Positions 18,681 to 26,055 of a stretch of DNA of 63,153 nucleotides are shown here, in pieces. Source of the stretch: Bacillota bacterium. Its GTDB lineage: Bacteria; Bacillota; Clostridia; Saccharofermentanales; Fastidiosipilaceae. The translations under genes and the position numbers were made by a program. The stretch's first letter is position 1. The number at the start of each line of letters is the position of its first letter. The DNA lies in the NCBI GenBank assembly GCA_023442635.1, contig JAEZYR010000145.1, forward strand, positions 1-63,153, read 5' to 3'. Under the pieces are notes generated by a model that did not search any database, was not told the origin of the DNA, and worked only from the letters and a program-made list of their open reading frames with translations.

Positions 18681-19904
18681 TTATTTTTCTTGAAGTCTCA
18701 TGATTTTGCCATCATCCACATGGAAAAAAGCAATACTCTGATTCTGACCCAAGGTCTCTAATTCTTTTTTGACCTGTTTTGTATCTGTACAACTCAAAAA
18801 TACTTGGCAATGCTCCATAGCAGCCACAAGGCAGCGCCTTCTTTGTTCATCGAGTTCGCTCATGACATCGTCCAGAAGAAGCACGGGCGTTTGACCTGTT
18901 TGCTTACGCAAAATAGCCAATTCAGCCATTTTCATCGCGAGAACCGCCGTTCTTTGCTGACCCTGGGATCCATATGTTTTGAGTAACTGCCCATTTAGCC
19001 GCAGCTCTAAGTCATCACGGTGAGGCCCTATACCGCTGCTGCCTCGCAAAATGTCATCTTCTCTCTGCTGTTTGAGCCTTATTTTTATTTTCTCTAAGCG
19101 CTCTTTGGCCGAATCTTCTGCTTTTAACCCAGGCAAACTTCGATAAGACATCTGGAGATCTTCTTTTTCTCTCGATATTCGCTGTTGAAATTGCCTGGCT
19201 TCTTCTTGGATATCGGCTACATAACAAAAACGTTCACCTATGATTTGCGCCATTTCTTCAGCGTATTGCGTATCCCATATGTCGAGTTGGGCGTGCTCTA
19301 GAGCCATATCCAGTCTCTCTTTTTGGCGCTCACGCATTTGTTTCAATAATTTATTACGCTGCAGCAAAAGGTGATTAAAACGTTGCAGACTCACAAAATA
19401 GCGATTTTTGATCTGAGACAAAAGCAAGTCCAAAAAGCGGCGACGTGTCTGAGGTCCTTCTTTTACCATCAAAAGATCTTCTGGTGCAAAAATAACGGCA
19501 TTAAATAAACTGTAAAGATTGGATATCTTGTCTTGTTGCACGTGATTGTAAAAAAATCGTCTTTGCGCAGCTTTATTGCCTTTTGCCGCTTCATAACAAA
19601 GTTTTATTTTATTTTCTTCCCAGCATGGATCATCCCAGCTAAAGGAGTCTAATTGCTCATCAAAACCCAGCCTTTTACTGAGATAATCCAATTCGACCTC
19701 ATAGGCATCATGCCCTTTTTGGATGAGCTCTATATCCTTTGCTGTACGGTGAGAACGCGCACAGCTACAAAGGTAGATGGCCTCAAGTAAATTCGTCTTT
19801 CCTTGAGCATTTTCGCCACTAAACACATTGACGCCAGGGCTTAATGCAAGCTCTAGCGTCTCGTAATTTCGGTAATGCCTAAGTTTTAAGCTTTTTGCAA
19901 TCAT
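18681..19904 (-). CDS. recF: DNA replication/repair protein RecF
   Basis: SMC-like ATPase that helps load RecA at single-strand gaps. The 407 residues show Walker A GENAQGKTNLL (30-40), a central region with coiled-coil character (about 180-270), the ABC-type signature region around RGSSGIGPHRDDL (about 294-306), and the C-terminal Walker B LLLDDVMSELDE near 345. Length is a little above the roughly 370 of Bacillus RecF. It starts nine bases after the dnaN stop, so the two are cotranscribed. The small S4-domain gene (yaaA) that sits between dnaN and recF in Bacillus is missing. Confidence 0.95.
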   Translation of the reverse strand: MIAKSLKLRHYRNYETLELALSPGVNVFSGENAQGKTNLLEAIYLCSCARSHRTAKDIELIQKGHDAYEVELDYLSKRLGFDEQLDSFSWDDPCWEENKIKLCYEAAKGNKAAQRRFFYNHVQQDKISNLYSLFNAVIFAPEDLLMVKEGPQTRRRFLDLLLSQIKNRYFVSLQRFNHLLLQRNKLLKQMRERQKERLDMALEHAQLDIWDTQYAEEMAQIIGERFCYVADIQEEARQFQQRISREKEDLQMSYRSLPGLKAEDSAKERLEKIKIRLKQQREDDILRGSSGIGPHRDDLELRLNGQLLKTYGSQGQQRTAVLAMKMAELAILRKQTGQTPVLLLDDVMSELDEQRRRCLVAAMEHCQVFLSCTDTKQVKKELETLGQNQSIAFFHVDDGKIMRLQEK

Positions 19905-19913
19905 GCCTTTTCC

Positions 19914-21047
19914 TTATTGTCGTAGAGGCACAAGGATATAAGCAAAGCTATCGCCCTCCATCGGCTTAAGGTGGCAAGGACCAATTTCACCCATAAAGCT
20001 AATCTTCATTTCACTATCTTCGACAACTCTCAATGCATCAGCTAAGAAGCGAGGATTAAAGTTGCAAATGGTTGCTTCACCTTCAACTTCTACAGGAATT
20101 TCTTCGTGCAGCGTACCTCGGCTGCTTTGCATATCGATGAGCAACTTGCCCTCTTGCTTAATTTCGAGGCGAACAGGTGAATTATTTTGATCGCCTGCCG
20201 TCAACAGCAAAGCGCGGTCGACCGCTTCAACCAAATTTTCTGTCTCTAGGCTGATCTGGGTCTCATAGCTTTTGGGAATGATGACCGTATAATCGATGAA
20301 TTCATCCGTCGTCAGCTGGGTAACCAAAACAGCCTGGCCACAATCAAAAAGAATATGCCTTTCGTGTGGGTAGATCGACACCCACTCTGAAGCGCCCAAA
20401 ATTTGCTGTAATTCCCTAAGTGCTTTGCCTGGAATAACCAGACGGCGCTCAGGATAGCCTTCGGTCAAGCCATCTTTTTCGGCATCTTTTTCGCTGCGAT
20501 GGTGGCGAGCCAAGGCAAGGCGGAAACCGTCAATAGCGACCATCGTGACTTCTTGGTCTTTGGCGGCCAGCAAACAACCATTCATGTTGGGTCTTGTCTC
20601 ATCTTGAGAACAGGCAAAAACCGTCTTTTGGATCATGTTTTGCAAAAGACGCTGAGGTAACACAAGAGCCTCGCTGCGCTGAACTTTGGGCATATCAGGA
20701 TAGCCATCGGCTTCCTGATAAGCGATACGGAAGCAGGATTGGTTGGTTTTGACAACAAGTAAGTGCTGACTTTCTTCGGTTTCGACTTGCACTTGGTGGC
20801 CAGAGAGTTTGCGCACAATATCGGTGAGCATTCTCGCATCGACAACCACACGGCCATCTTCGATGCTGTTGCAAGGGATATTGGCCTCGATACCTATGGA
20901 TTTATCGTAGCCAACGAGACGAAGTTGACCAGCCTGAGCTTCCATCAGTATGCCTTTGAGTAATTCATTGGTTGAGCGAACAGCAACAGCTCGTTGGGCA
21001 TTCATCACAGCATTGCTGAGCGCTTCGAGTTCAGTCATGAAACGCAT
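19914..21047 (-). CDS. dnaN: DNA polymerase III beta sliding clamp
   Basis: Ring-shaped processivity clamp of the replicase, 377 residues in three similar domains. The C-terminus (HLKPMEGDSFAYILVPLR) is the typical end of beta clamps, which normally carry a PM-hydrophobic motif contributing to the partner-binding pocket (compare KPMEG here). The start ATG at 21047 is preceded by AGGAGG at good distance. It is the second gene of the dnaA cluster, 272 bases from dnaA, with the origin-like spacer between them. Nothing unusual is seen. Confidence 0.96.
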   Translation of the reverse strand: MRFMTELEALSNAVMNAQRAVAVRSTNELLKGILMEAQAGQLRLVGYDKSIGIEANIPCNSIEDGRVVVDARMLTDIVRKLSGHQVQVETEESQHLLVVKTNQSCFRIAYQEADGYPDMPKVQRSEALVLPQRLLQNMIQKTVFACSQDETRPNMNGCLLAAKDQEVTMVAIDGFRLALARHHRSEKDAEKDGLTEGYPERRLVIPGKALRELQQILGASEWVSIYPHERHILFDCGQAVLVTQLTTDEFIDYTVIIPKSYETQISLETENLVEAVDRALLLTAGDQNNSPVRLEIKQEGKLLIDMQSSRGTLHEEIPVEVEGEATICNFNPRFLADALRVVEDSEMKISFMGEIGPCHLKPMEGDSFAYILVPLRQ

Positions 21048-21139
21048 ATAAAACCTCCTGGTGTTCTGGGGAGTCGCTGCCAGCGTCCCACCTCTATTGA
21101 TTTGATTTATAGTCGTCTTAGTCGTATGGGCTGTTAATT

Positions 21140-21318
21140 TGTGGAAAAGTCGCCATAAGCCCTACGGCAAGGACTTTCTTCTTCAGAAAAGTATGAGAAA
21201 AGAACCTTGAAGAACATTATAAAAGATGTTAACTGCCTATGGGAAAGCTTTTTTTGGCCTTTTTTGGGCTCTTTTCCACATTTATTTTTCCACAATTACA
21301 CATCTAATATGTGGAAAA
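21140..21318. other. oriC: Origin-like DnaA-box cluster in dnaA-dnaN spacer
   Basis: The 272-base spacer holds four exact copies of TTTTCCACA or its complement: 21140-21148 (TGTGGAAAA), 21272-21280, 21286-21294 (both TTTTCCACA) and 21310-21318 (TGTGGAAAA). This is the DnaA box with T instead of A at position 3. I see no canonical TTATCCACA copy here. The stretch is A/T-rich with A and T runs (21248-21290). Strand orientation of genes switches near here and parS sites are close, so I infer this is at least part of the origin. A perfect TATAAT on the minus strand (21216-21221) lies between the boxes and may be the dnaN -10, but no good -35 accompanies it. Confidence 0.75.
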
Positions 21319-21319
21319 C

Positions 21320-23083
21320 TTAACTTTCGATTCGCCTCCGTAATTTAGAAATATCTTCCGCTAACTGACCATGAGGATCTCTAGCCAATTCTTTGCTAAC
21401 ACAATCACAGTTATACATCACCGTTGAGTAGTGTCGGTTAGCAAAAAATTGTCCTATTTGTTCGTAAGATGCACCAAGGACTTCTCGACAAAGGTAGAGG
21501 GCTACTTTGCGTGGATCAGAGATATTGCGGCTGCGTTTATCTGAAAGAAGCTCACTGGCTTGGCGACCATAATAGCGAGCGACTATTTCGATGATCATTT
21601 CGTGACTGACCTTGCGATTATGGGCAGGAGAAATAATGTCTTTAAGAGCCAATCGGGCTAAATTGAGATCAAATTTTTCTTCACCAGCCAAAGTAGCGTA
21701 AGCCATGATGGTTTTGAAGGCGCCTTCCATTTCGCGCACAGAACTCACGATATTGTTAGCGATATAGTCGGCAATATCGAAAGAAAGCTTGAAGTTGGCT
21801 TCTTCGGCCAAGTGCTCGAGGATGGCGAGACGTGTCTCATAGTCTGGTGTTTGGATATCGACAATCAGACCTGAAGAAAAACGTGTGACCAGACGTTCTT
21901 CAATTGCGGTCAAGCTCTGGGGTGGCTTGTCGCAGGTCATAACAATATTGCGGTCATTTACGAAAAGTGCATTAAAAGTATTGAAAAATTCTTCTTTTGT
22001 GCGATCTTTACCCGTCAATAATTGGATATCGTCAATCAAAAGCAGATCACAGCTGCGGTAGCGCTGGCGAAATTCATCATAGCGATTGTTACGAGAAGCA
22101 GCGACAAATTCGTTGACGATCTGCTCACATTGGACGTAGATCATGCGGCGGTCGGGATGCTCTTTGAGTACGTAGTTGCCAATAGCCATGAGCAGGTGCG
22201 TTTTGCCCAAGCCAGAACCACCGTAAATAAAGAGGGGATTGTAATTGCGGTTGCCTTGTTTTTTGGCGACAGCTTCACAAGCAGCATGGGCAAAGCGATT
22301 GCCTGTGCCAACAATAAAATTGTCGAAAGTCATGCTAGGGTCAATGCGCGAGGAATTGTAACCCTGGGCTTGTAGGGTGATGTCTGTTTGGTGAAAGCTG
22401 GAGGTGGCTCTGGTTTGAGCAGAAGGATTGGGCATATGCGCTGTTCCTTCTTGGTTCGAACTTGCATCACTGCCAGAGGAGCTTGTTGCTACAGGGGCTT
22501 GTAGTTTGGCAAAATCTGTCTTTTGCTGGTGGGCGAATCGCTGTTTTTCATCGTAAGCATCGCGACGATCTTGGGCGTAATCCACTTGCTTTTGCGCCTT
22601 GCTTGGGCGCTCGGATGAGGGCAATTGATATTGGGCAGGGGCAAAATGCCAGTCGGGTAAAGAATCCAAAATAGGCGTATGGGCCAGGCGTTCTCTTTCT
22701 TCTTTCCAACGGTAGTACATCCAATGCGCAATAGCCGCATAATCTTCGTCCGTATCGAGAGGTACAGGATAATAGCCGCTTTTTTTGAGGGCGGGATTGA
22801 TGTAAGGAAGCCCCATCGATGAGCGAATTTCGTCTTCGAGCACAAGATCGCCTAGGGCTGGATGCTCGGGAAAAAGACGGCTGTGTATTTTTTTGATTTC
22901 GGGTACATAGGGCGCGATAAAACGGCGGAGGGTCTGATTAGGGGCGGCCAAACATAGATAGCCATCATGATCAGGATAGGGAACAAGATTATTCAGCCAA
23001 GAATTGAGGACGACACGAGAAGTCGTCTGTTCCAAAACGCGATAGATGGTGAGCCAGCAGGACAAAATATCGATGGATTGCAT
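21320..23083 (-). CDS. dnaA: Chromosomal replication initiator DnaA
   Basis: AAA+ initiator that binds DnaA boxes and opens the origin. I place the start at ATG 23083 (587 residues), with GAGG eight bases upstream. The frame extends back to 23170, but that extension would lie across and upstream of the promoter. Domain I is residues 1-100, followed by a long Q/S/D-rich linker (about 160-230). Walker A GGSGLGKTHL is near 290 and Walker B LLLIDDIQLL near 355. Domain IV has the usual RSRNI...VALYLCRE motif. The box-reading loop near residue 548 is NRHYSTV, where E. coli and most bacteria have GRDHTTV: the arginine and the last T/V are kept but D-H-T is changed to H-Y-S. The nearby boxes are also non-canonical (see findings). 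Confidence 0.96.
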   Translation of the reverse strand: MQSIDILSCWLTIYRVLEQTTSRVVLNSWLNNLVPYPDHDGYLCLAAPNQTLRRFIAPYVPEIKKIHSRLFPEHPALGDLVLEDEIRSSMGLPYINPALKKSGYYPVPLDTDEDYAAIAHWMYYRWKEERERLAHTPILDSLPDWHFAPAQYQLPSSERPSKAQKQVDYAQDRRDAYDEKQRFAHQQKTDFAKLQAPVATSSSGSDASSNQEGTAHMPNPSAQTRATSSFHQTDITLQAQGYNSSRIDPSMTFDNFIVGTGNRFAHAACEAVAKKQGNRNYNPLFIYGGSGLGKTHLLMAIGNYVLKEHPDRRMIYVQCEQIVNEFVAASRNNRYDEFRQRYRSCDLLLIDDIQLLTGKDRTKEEFFNTFNALFVNDRNIVMTCDKPPQSLTAIEERLVTRFSSGLIVDIQTPDYETRLAILEHLAEEANFKLSFDIADYIANNIVSSVREMEGAFKTIMAYATLAGEEKFDLNLARLALKDIISPAHNRKVSHEMIIEIVARYYGRQASELLSDKRSRNISDPRKVALYLCREVLGASYEQIGQFFANRHYSTVMYNCDCVSKELARDPHGQLAEDISKLRRRIES

Positions 23084-23111
23084 AGAGAAGACCTCGCCTA
23101 GGAGTCGTTTC

Positions 23112-23143
23112 ATTCTAGCATTTACTGTATCGCATGTGGAAAG
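23112..23143 (-). promoter_or_regulatory. dnaA promoter overlapped by a DnaA box
   Basis: On the minus strand an extended -10 (TGC-TAGAAT, hexamer 23112-23117) lies 17 bases from 23135-23140. That -35 position is occupied by a DnaA-type box, CTTTCCACA (23135-23143), one base different from the four boxes downstream. Binding of DnaA there would block RNA polymerase, so autorepression is likely. It also argues that translation starts at 23083. Confidence 0.6.
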
Positions 23144-23418
23144 TTTGAATATTAGATTGAAAATATACAATTAAGAATAACGGGATAGATTGCGATAGAA
23201 ATAGCTATGAAAATAGATTAAAGGGATTGATAAACAAGAATATAGAGTTAAATAGGCATAGAAAGCTAAATTCTGAATGGTGTATAAGATATTCTTAAAA
23301 TGAATAATATTAGATTAAAATTCATTATAAATGATTTTTTATGCATTTTGCATAATAGACATAAGAAGCTAGGAAACATACAATGCGCCGTAAACCTAAA
23401 AGGTGATGGAGGAAAAAG
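23144..23418. promoter_or_regulatory. A/T-rich spacer between dnaA and amino-acid transporter
   Basis: About 275 bases of strongly A/T-rich sequence separate the two diverging operons. AGATT recurs four times (near 23153, 23190, 23217 and 23313). Two inverted repeats lie ahead of the transporter: TCATT-ATA-AATGA (23322-23334) and TATGCA-TTT-TGCATA (23340-23354). They could be operator sites for the transporter or part of an unwinding region for the origin; the sequence does not decide. GGAGGAAAAAG upstream of 23419 is the receptor gene's ribosome binding site. Confidence 0.45.
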
Positions 23419-24324
23419 ATGAACAAACATGTCCACAAAGCTATGGCACTTATGGGAGCTGTGCTACTGACATTGACGGCTTGCCAATCCTCAGCGGAAG
23501 GGTCAAAAGAAAAGTCCCCTGCCAGCCCTAGTCATCTAGCAACTCATACAGACCTGAGCGCTGCACCTTCAGATGTCCAGTCCAAGGACACAGAGGCCAA
23601 AAAGGGCGAAAAAGGCTACAAGCAGCCAGAAGACCTGAAAGGGCAAAAGCTTTCTGTCCAGGCTGGCACAACAGGTGAAGACTATGCGATTGAGCTTTCA
23701 GGGCGTGATGCCGTCAGCTCCTTTGAAAAATACATCGACGCTATTTTGGAACTCAGACAAGGCAAGGTAGAAGCCTGCGTCATGGACGGTGAACCAGCCA
23801 AACTGATTGTGGCAGGAAATCCTGATCTCGTTATTCTAGAAAAACCTTTGGGTGTCGAAAATTACGCTATAGCGGTCAAAAAAGGCAATGGCGAGCTTTT
23901 ACAGAAGGTCAACGCTGTCATCAAGGAAGAAAAAGAAGCCGGTCGCATCGAGGCTAGTGTTTCAGCCTATATCCAAGATGAAGAATCAGCAGCCGCATCT
24001 TTGGACTTTAATGAGGGCGGCGAGGGCCAGCTCAAAGTGGGCACCGAAGCGGGCTTTGCGCCTTACGAAACCTATGTGGGTGACAAGATCGCAGGTAGCG
24101 ATATTCAGTTAGCCGCTACATTGGCCAAAGCGATGAACAAGCAGCTGCAAGTGGAAGATATGGCCTTCGATAGCCTCCTGATGGCTCTTCAAAATGGACA
24201 GGTGGACTTGGTTATTGCTGGGATGACCGTCAATGAAGAAAGAAGCAAGGTGGTCGACTTCTCCGAGCCCTATTTTGAGGCTAAGCAAGTCGTCGTCATT
24301 CGCAAAGATGACCTGGCTCATTAA
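23419..24324 (+). CDS. Polar amino-acid ABC receptor lipoprotein, apparently circularly permuted
   Basis: Substrate-binding lipoprotein of a polar amino-acid importer (SBP_bac_3 family), 301 residues. Signal peptide with lipobox L19-T-A-C22. The family order is normally lobe 1a (VGTEAGFAPYE ... VDFSEPYFEAKQVVVIRKD), then lobe 2 (PEDLKGQKLSVQAGTTGE ... PLGVENYAIAVKKGN), then a short return into lobe 1. Here the order is: linker 23-68, lobe 2 at 69-156, lobe 1b helix 157-186, a D/E/S/G-rich joiner 187-203, then lobe 1a at 204-301, ending right after VVVIRKD. All pieces are present once, so the chain looks cut at the hinge and rejoined at the old ends. Ligand-side segments (AGFAPYE 211-217, AGMTVNEER 267-275, QAGTTGE 81-87) are kept. 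The permease and ATPase follow. The family assignment is strong; the permutation is read directly from domain order. Confidence 0.9.
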   Translation: MNKHVHKAMALMGAVLLTLTACQSSAEGSKEKSPASPSHLATHTDLSAAPSDVQSKDTEAKKGEKGYKQPEDLKGQKLSVQAGTTGEDYAIELSGRDAVSSFEKYIDAILELRQGKVEACVMDGEPAKLIVAGNPDLVILEKPLGVENYAIAVKKGNGELLQKVNAVIKEEKEAGRIEASVSAYIQDEESAAASLDFNEGGEGQLKVGTEAGFAPYETYVGDKIAGSDIQLAATLAKAMNKQLQVEDMAFDSLLMALQNGQVDLVIAGMTVNEERSKVVDFSEPYFEAKQVVVIRKDDLAH

Positions 24325-24371
24325 GAAGCTGAGCCTTTAGATCACAGGTTCAGATGCTTGGTCAGAGGCAC

Positions 24372-24397
24372 GTGCCAGAGGAACATGCCTCTGGCAC
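24372..24397 (+). promoter_or_regulatory. Stem-loop between receptor and permease genes
   Basis: A perfect 10-base stem (GTGCCAGAGG 24372-24381, CCTCTGGCAC 24388-24397) with a six-base loop lies in the 94-base gap after the receptor gene. No T run follows, so it is more likely a partial attenuator or a 3' stabiliser that keeps receptor mRNA more abundant than permease mRNA. Confidence 0.6.
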
Positions 24398-24418
24398 ATA
24401 TAGAAAAAGAGGCAAAAA

Positions 24419-25237
24419 TTGAGCTTTTTGGGGCGCAAACAGCTAGGAAAACGGCAGCGAAAGGATCAGCAGCGATTCTTCATTTTGGGTATTGTCGTTC
24501 TCATCATCGGTTTGTATTTCTATCAGGGTGGAGGCATCCACAATAGCATGGAGCACTGGCAGGCGGTCTACCTCCACCAAGATCGCTGGTTGTGGCTCCT
24601 CAATGGCCTAGGCGCCACACTCGTATTGACCCTGATTGCACTAGCAACAGGGCTTGTGATAGGGCTTTTGATTTCCCTCATTCGGGTGAGTTATCAGGCT
24701 GGCGCGCCGATTGCTTTTCTGAATAGTTTGGCGGAGCTTTACATCGCTGTTTTGCGTGGAACACCCGTCACCCTCCAGCTGATGATCATCTACTTTGGCC
24801 TCTTTGCCCAATTGCCCGTCAATCGCATTGTGGCGGCTGGCTTAGCCTTTGGCATCAATTCTGGTGCTTATGTGGCTGAAATTTTTAGAGCTGGCATCGA
24901 TTCTGTTGACGGAGGTCAGCTCGAAGCTGCTCGAAGCCTAGGCATGCCGTACCTGATGGCGATGCGCCTGGTTGTACTGCCTCAGGCGACGCGAAATGTT
25001 CTGCCTACTTTGCTGAATGAGGCTATTGCTCTCCTCAAAGAAACAGCTGTTGCAGGGTATATAGCGGTGGGTGATTTAACGAGGGCAGCGAACAATATTC
25101 GGACCAAGACTTATGATATGGGGCCATTGTATGCGTCGGCCTTGATCTATTTGGCTATTGTGCTCCTCATGACGGCTGCTTTGCATCGCTTAGAAAGGCA
25201 TTTGAAACAACGTGATCGAGCTACAGCAAGTCTTTAA
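24419..25237 (+). CDS. Polar amino-acid ABC transporter permease (HisM/GlnP type)
   Basis: A 272-residue inner component of the importer. A first helix (about residues 22-40), then four or five further membrane segments, and the EAA loop that docks the ATPase: EAARSLGMPYLMAMRLVVLP (about 177-196). ELYIAVLRGTPVTLQLMIIY (about 115-134) is the typical amino-acid permease signature. The likely start is TTG at 24419, with AGAGG about seven bases before it; no ATG or GTG start fits as well. The end overlaps the ATPase gene by 26 bases. A single permease gene suggests a homodimeric channel. The substrate (glutamine, cystine, arginine or similar) cannot be set from sequence. Confidence 0.92.
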   Translation: MSFLGRKQLGKRQRKDQQRFFILGIVVLIIGLYFYQGGGIHNSMEHWQAVYLHQDRWLWLLNGLGATLVLTLIALATGLVIGLLISLIRVSYQAGAPIAFLNSLAELYIAVLRGTPVTLQLMIIYFGLFAQLPVNRIVAAGLAFGINSGAYVAEIFRAGIDSVDGGQLEAARSLGMPYLMAMRLVVLPQATRNVLPTLLNEAIALLKETAVAGYIAVGDLTRAANNIRTKTYDMGPLYASALIYLAIVLLMTAALHRLERHLKQRDRATASL

Positions 25238-25937
25238 AAATTACGGCGAACAGGCCGTTCTCAAGGGCATTTCACTCAAAATAGACAAGGGCGAAAGGGT
25301 GGCCATTATCGGTCCTTCTGGCTCTGGTAAATCCACACTTCTGCGCAGCATCAATCGACTAGAAGAAATAGATGGAGGCGAGATTTTCTTAGACGGCCTC
25401 TCCATCACCTCCAAAGAAATTTCTGTTGATACGCTGCGTCAGCGCTGTGGCATGGTCTTTCAGCATTTCAACCTTTTCAATCACAAACGCGTCATCGATA
25501 ACTTGTGCCTGGCCCCTGTTGCCCTCAAAAAGCAGAGCAGAGAAGAGGCCAGAAAGCAGGCTCTGCACTTGCTGGAGCGTGTTGGCCTCAAAGACAGGGC
25601 TGATGCTTGGCCTAGCCAATTGTCGGGTGGCCAAAAGCAAAGGGTGGCTATCGCCAGGGCTCTAGCCATGAATCCAGAGCTTTTGCTTTTTGATGAGCCT
25701 ACATCGGCACTGGATCCCGAAATGGTGGGCGAAGTGCTCAATGTCATGCGCCAGTTAGCAGAAGAAGGCATGACCATGATCGTGGTATCGCATGAAATGC
25801 GTTTTGTGCGCGAGCTGGCGAGTCGGGTGATTTTTATGGATGCTGGTGAAGTGCTAGCTGATGGCTCTGCCAGCTTCATTTTTGGCCCAGAAGCGCCAGC
25901 GCGAGTCCAGGCCTTTTTGCAACATTTTCAAGCTTGA
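25212..25937 (+). CDS. Polar amino-acid ABC transporter ATP-binding protein (GlnQ type)
   Basis: Cytoplasmic ATPase that powers the importer, 241 residues, the normal family length. Walker A GPSGSGKST (34-42), Q-loop in FQHFNLF, signature LSGGQKQR (about 137-144), Walker B LLLFDEPTSALDP, and H-loop VSHEM. The start is GTG at 25212 inside the permease gene, so the two are translationally coupled. It ends just before a hairpin shared with the converging VanZ-like gene. Assignment is firm and no key residue is missing. Confidence 0.95.
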   Translation: MIELQQVFKNYGEQAVLKGISLKIDKGERVAIIGPSGSGKSTLLRSINRLEEIDGGEIFLDGLSITSKEISVDTLRQRCGMVFQHFNLFNHKRVIDNLCLAPVALKKQSREEARKQALHLLERVGLKDRADAWPSQLSGGQKQRVAIARALAMNPELLLFDEPTSALDPEMVGEVLNVMRQLAEEGMTMIVVSHEMRFVRELASRVIFMDAGEVLADGSASFIFGPEAPARVQAFLQHFQA

Positions 25938-25967
25938 TTGACCCAAGAAAGAAGGGCGACAAAGAAG

Positions 25968-26010
25968 AAGCGTCTGTGTGAGGAAGTTCGCACAGGCGCT
26001 TTCTAGCTTG
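25968..26010. terminator. Hairpin between convergent genes
   Basis: An 11-base stem with one G-U pair (AAGCGTCTGTG 25968-25978, CACAGGCGCTT 25991-26001) lies between the ABC operon and the oppositely read VanZ-like gene. T-rich tracts flank both sides (TTTCTAGCTT on plus, CTTCTTCTTTG on minus), so it may stop transcription both ways. Confidence 0.6.
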
Positions 26011-26055
26011 AACAGGGGTCTTTGCTTAGCCTCTCATAAGAGCTTGTGTGTGGCA

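Noticed and set aside
23084..23170. Longer DnaA N-terminus starting at 23170
   Set aside because: It would require translation from upstream of the dnaA promoter; ATG 23083 has a good ribosome binding site and begins at the usual domain I.
23419..24324. Receptor gene as a fusion of two truncated receptors
   Set aside because: Each lobe segment occurs only once and the set is complete, so a permuted single receptor explains it better than two remnants.
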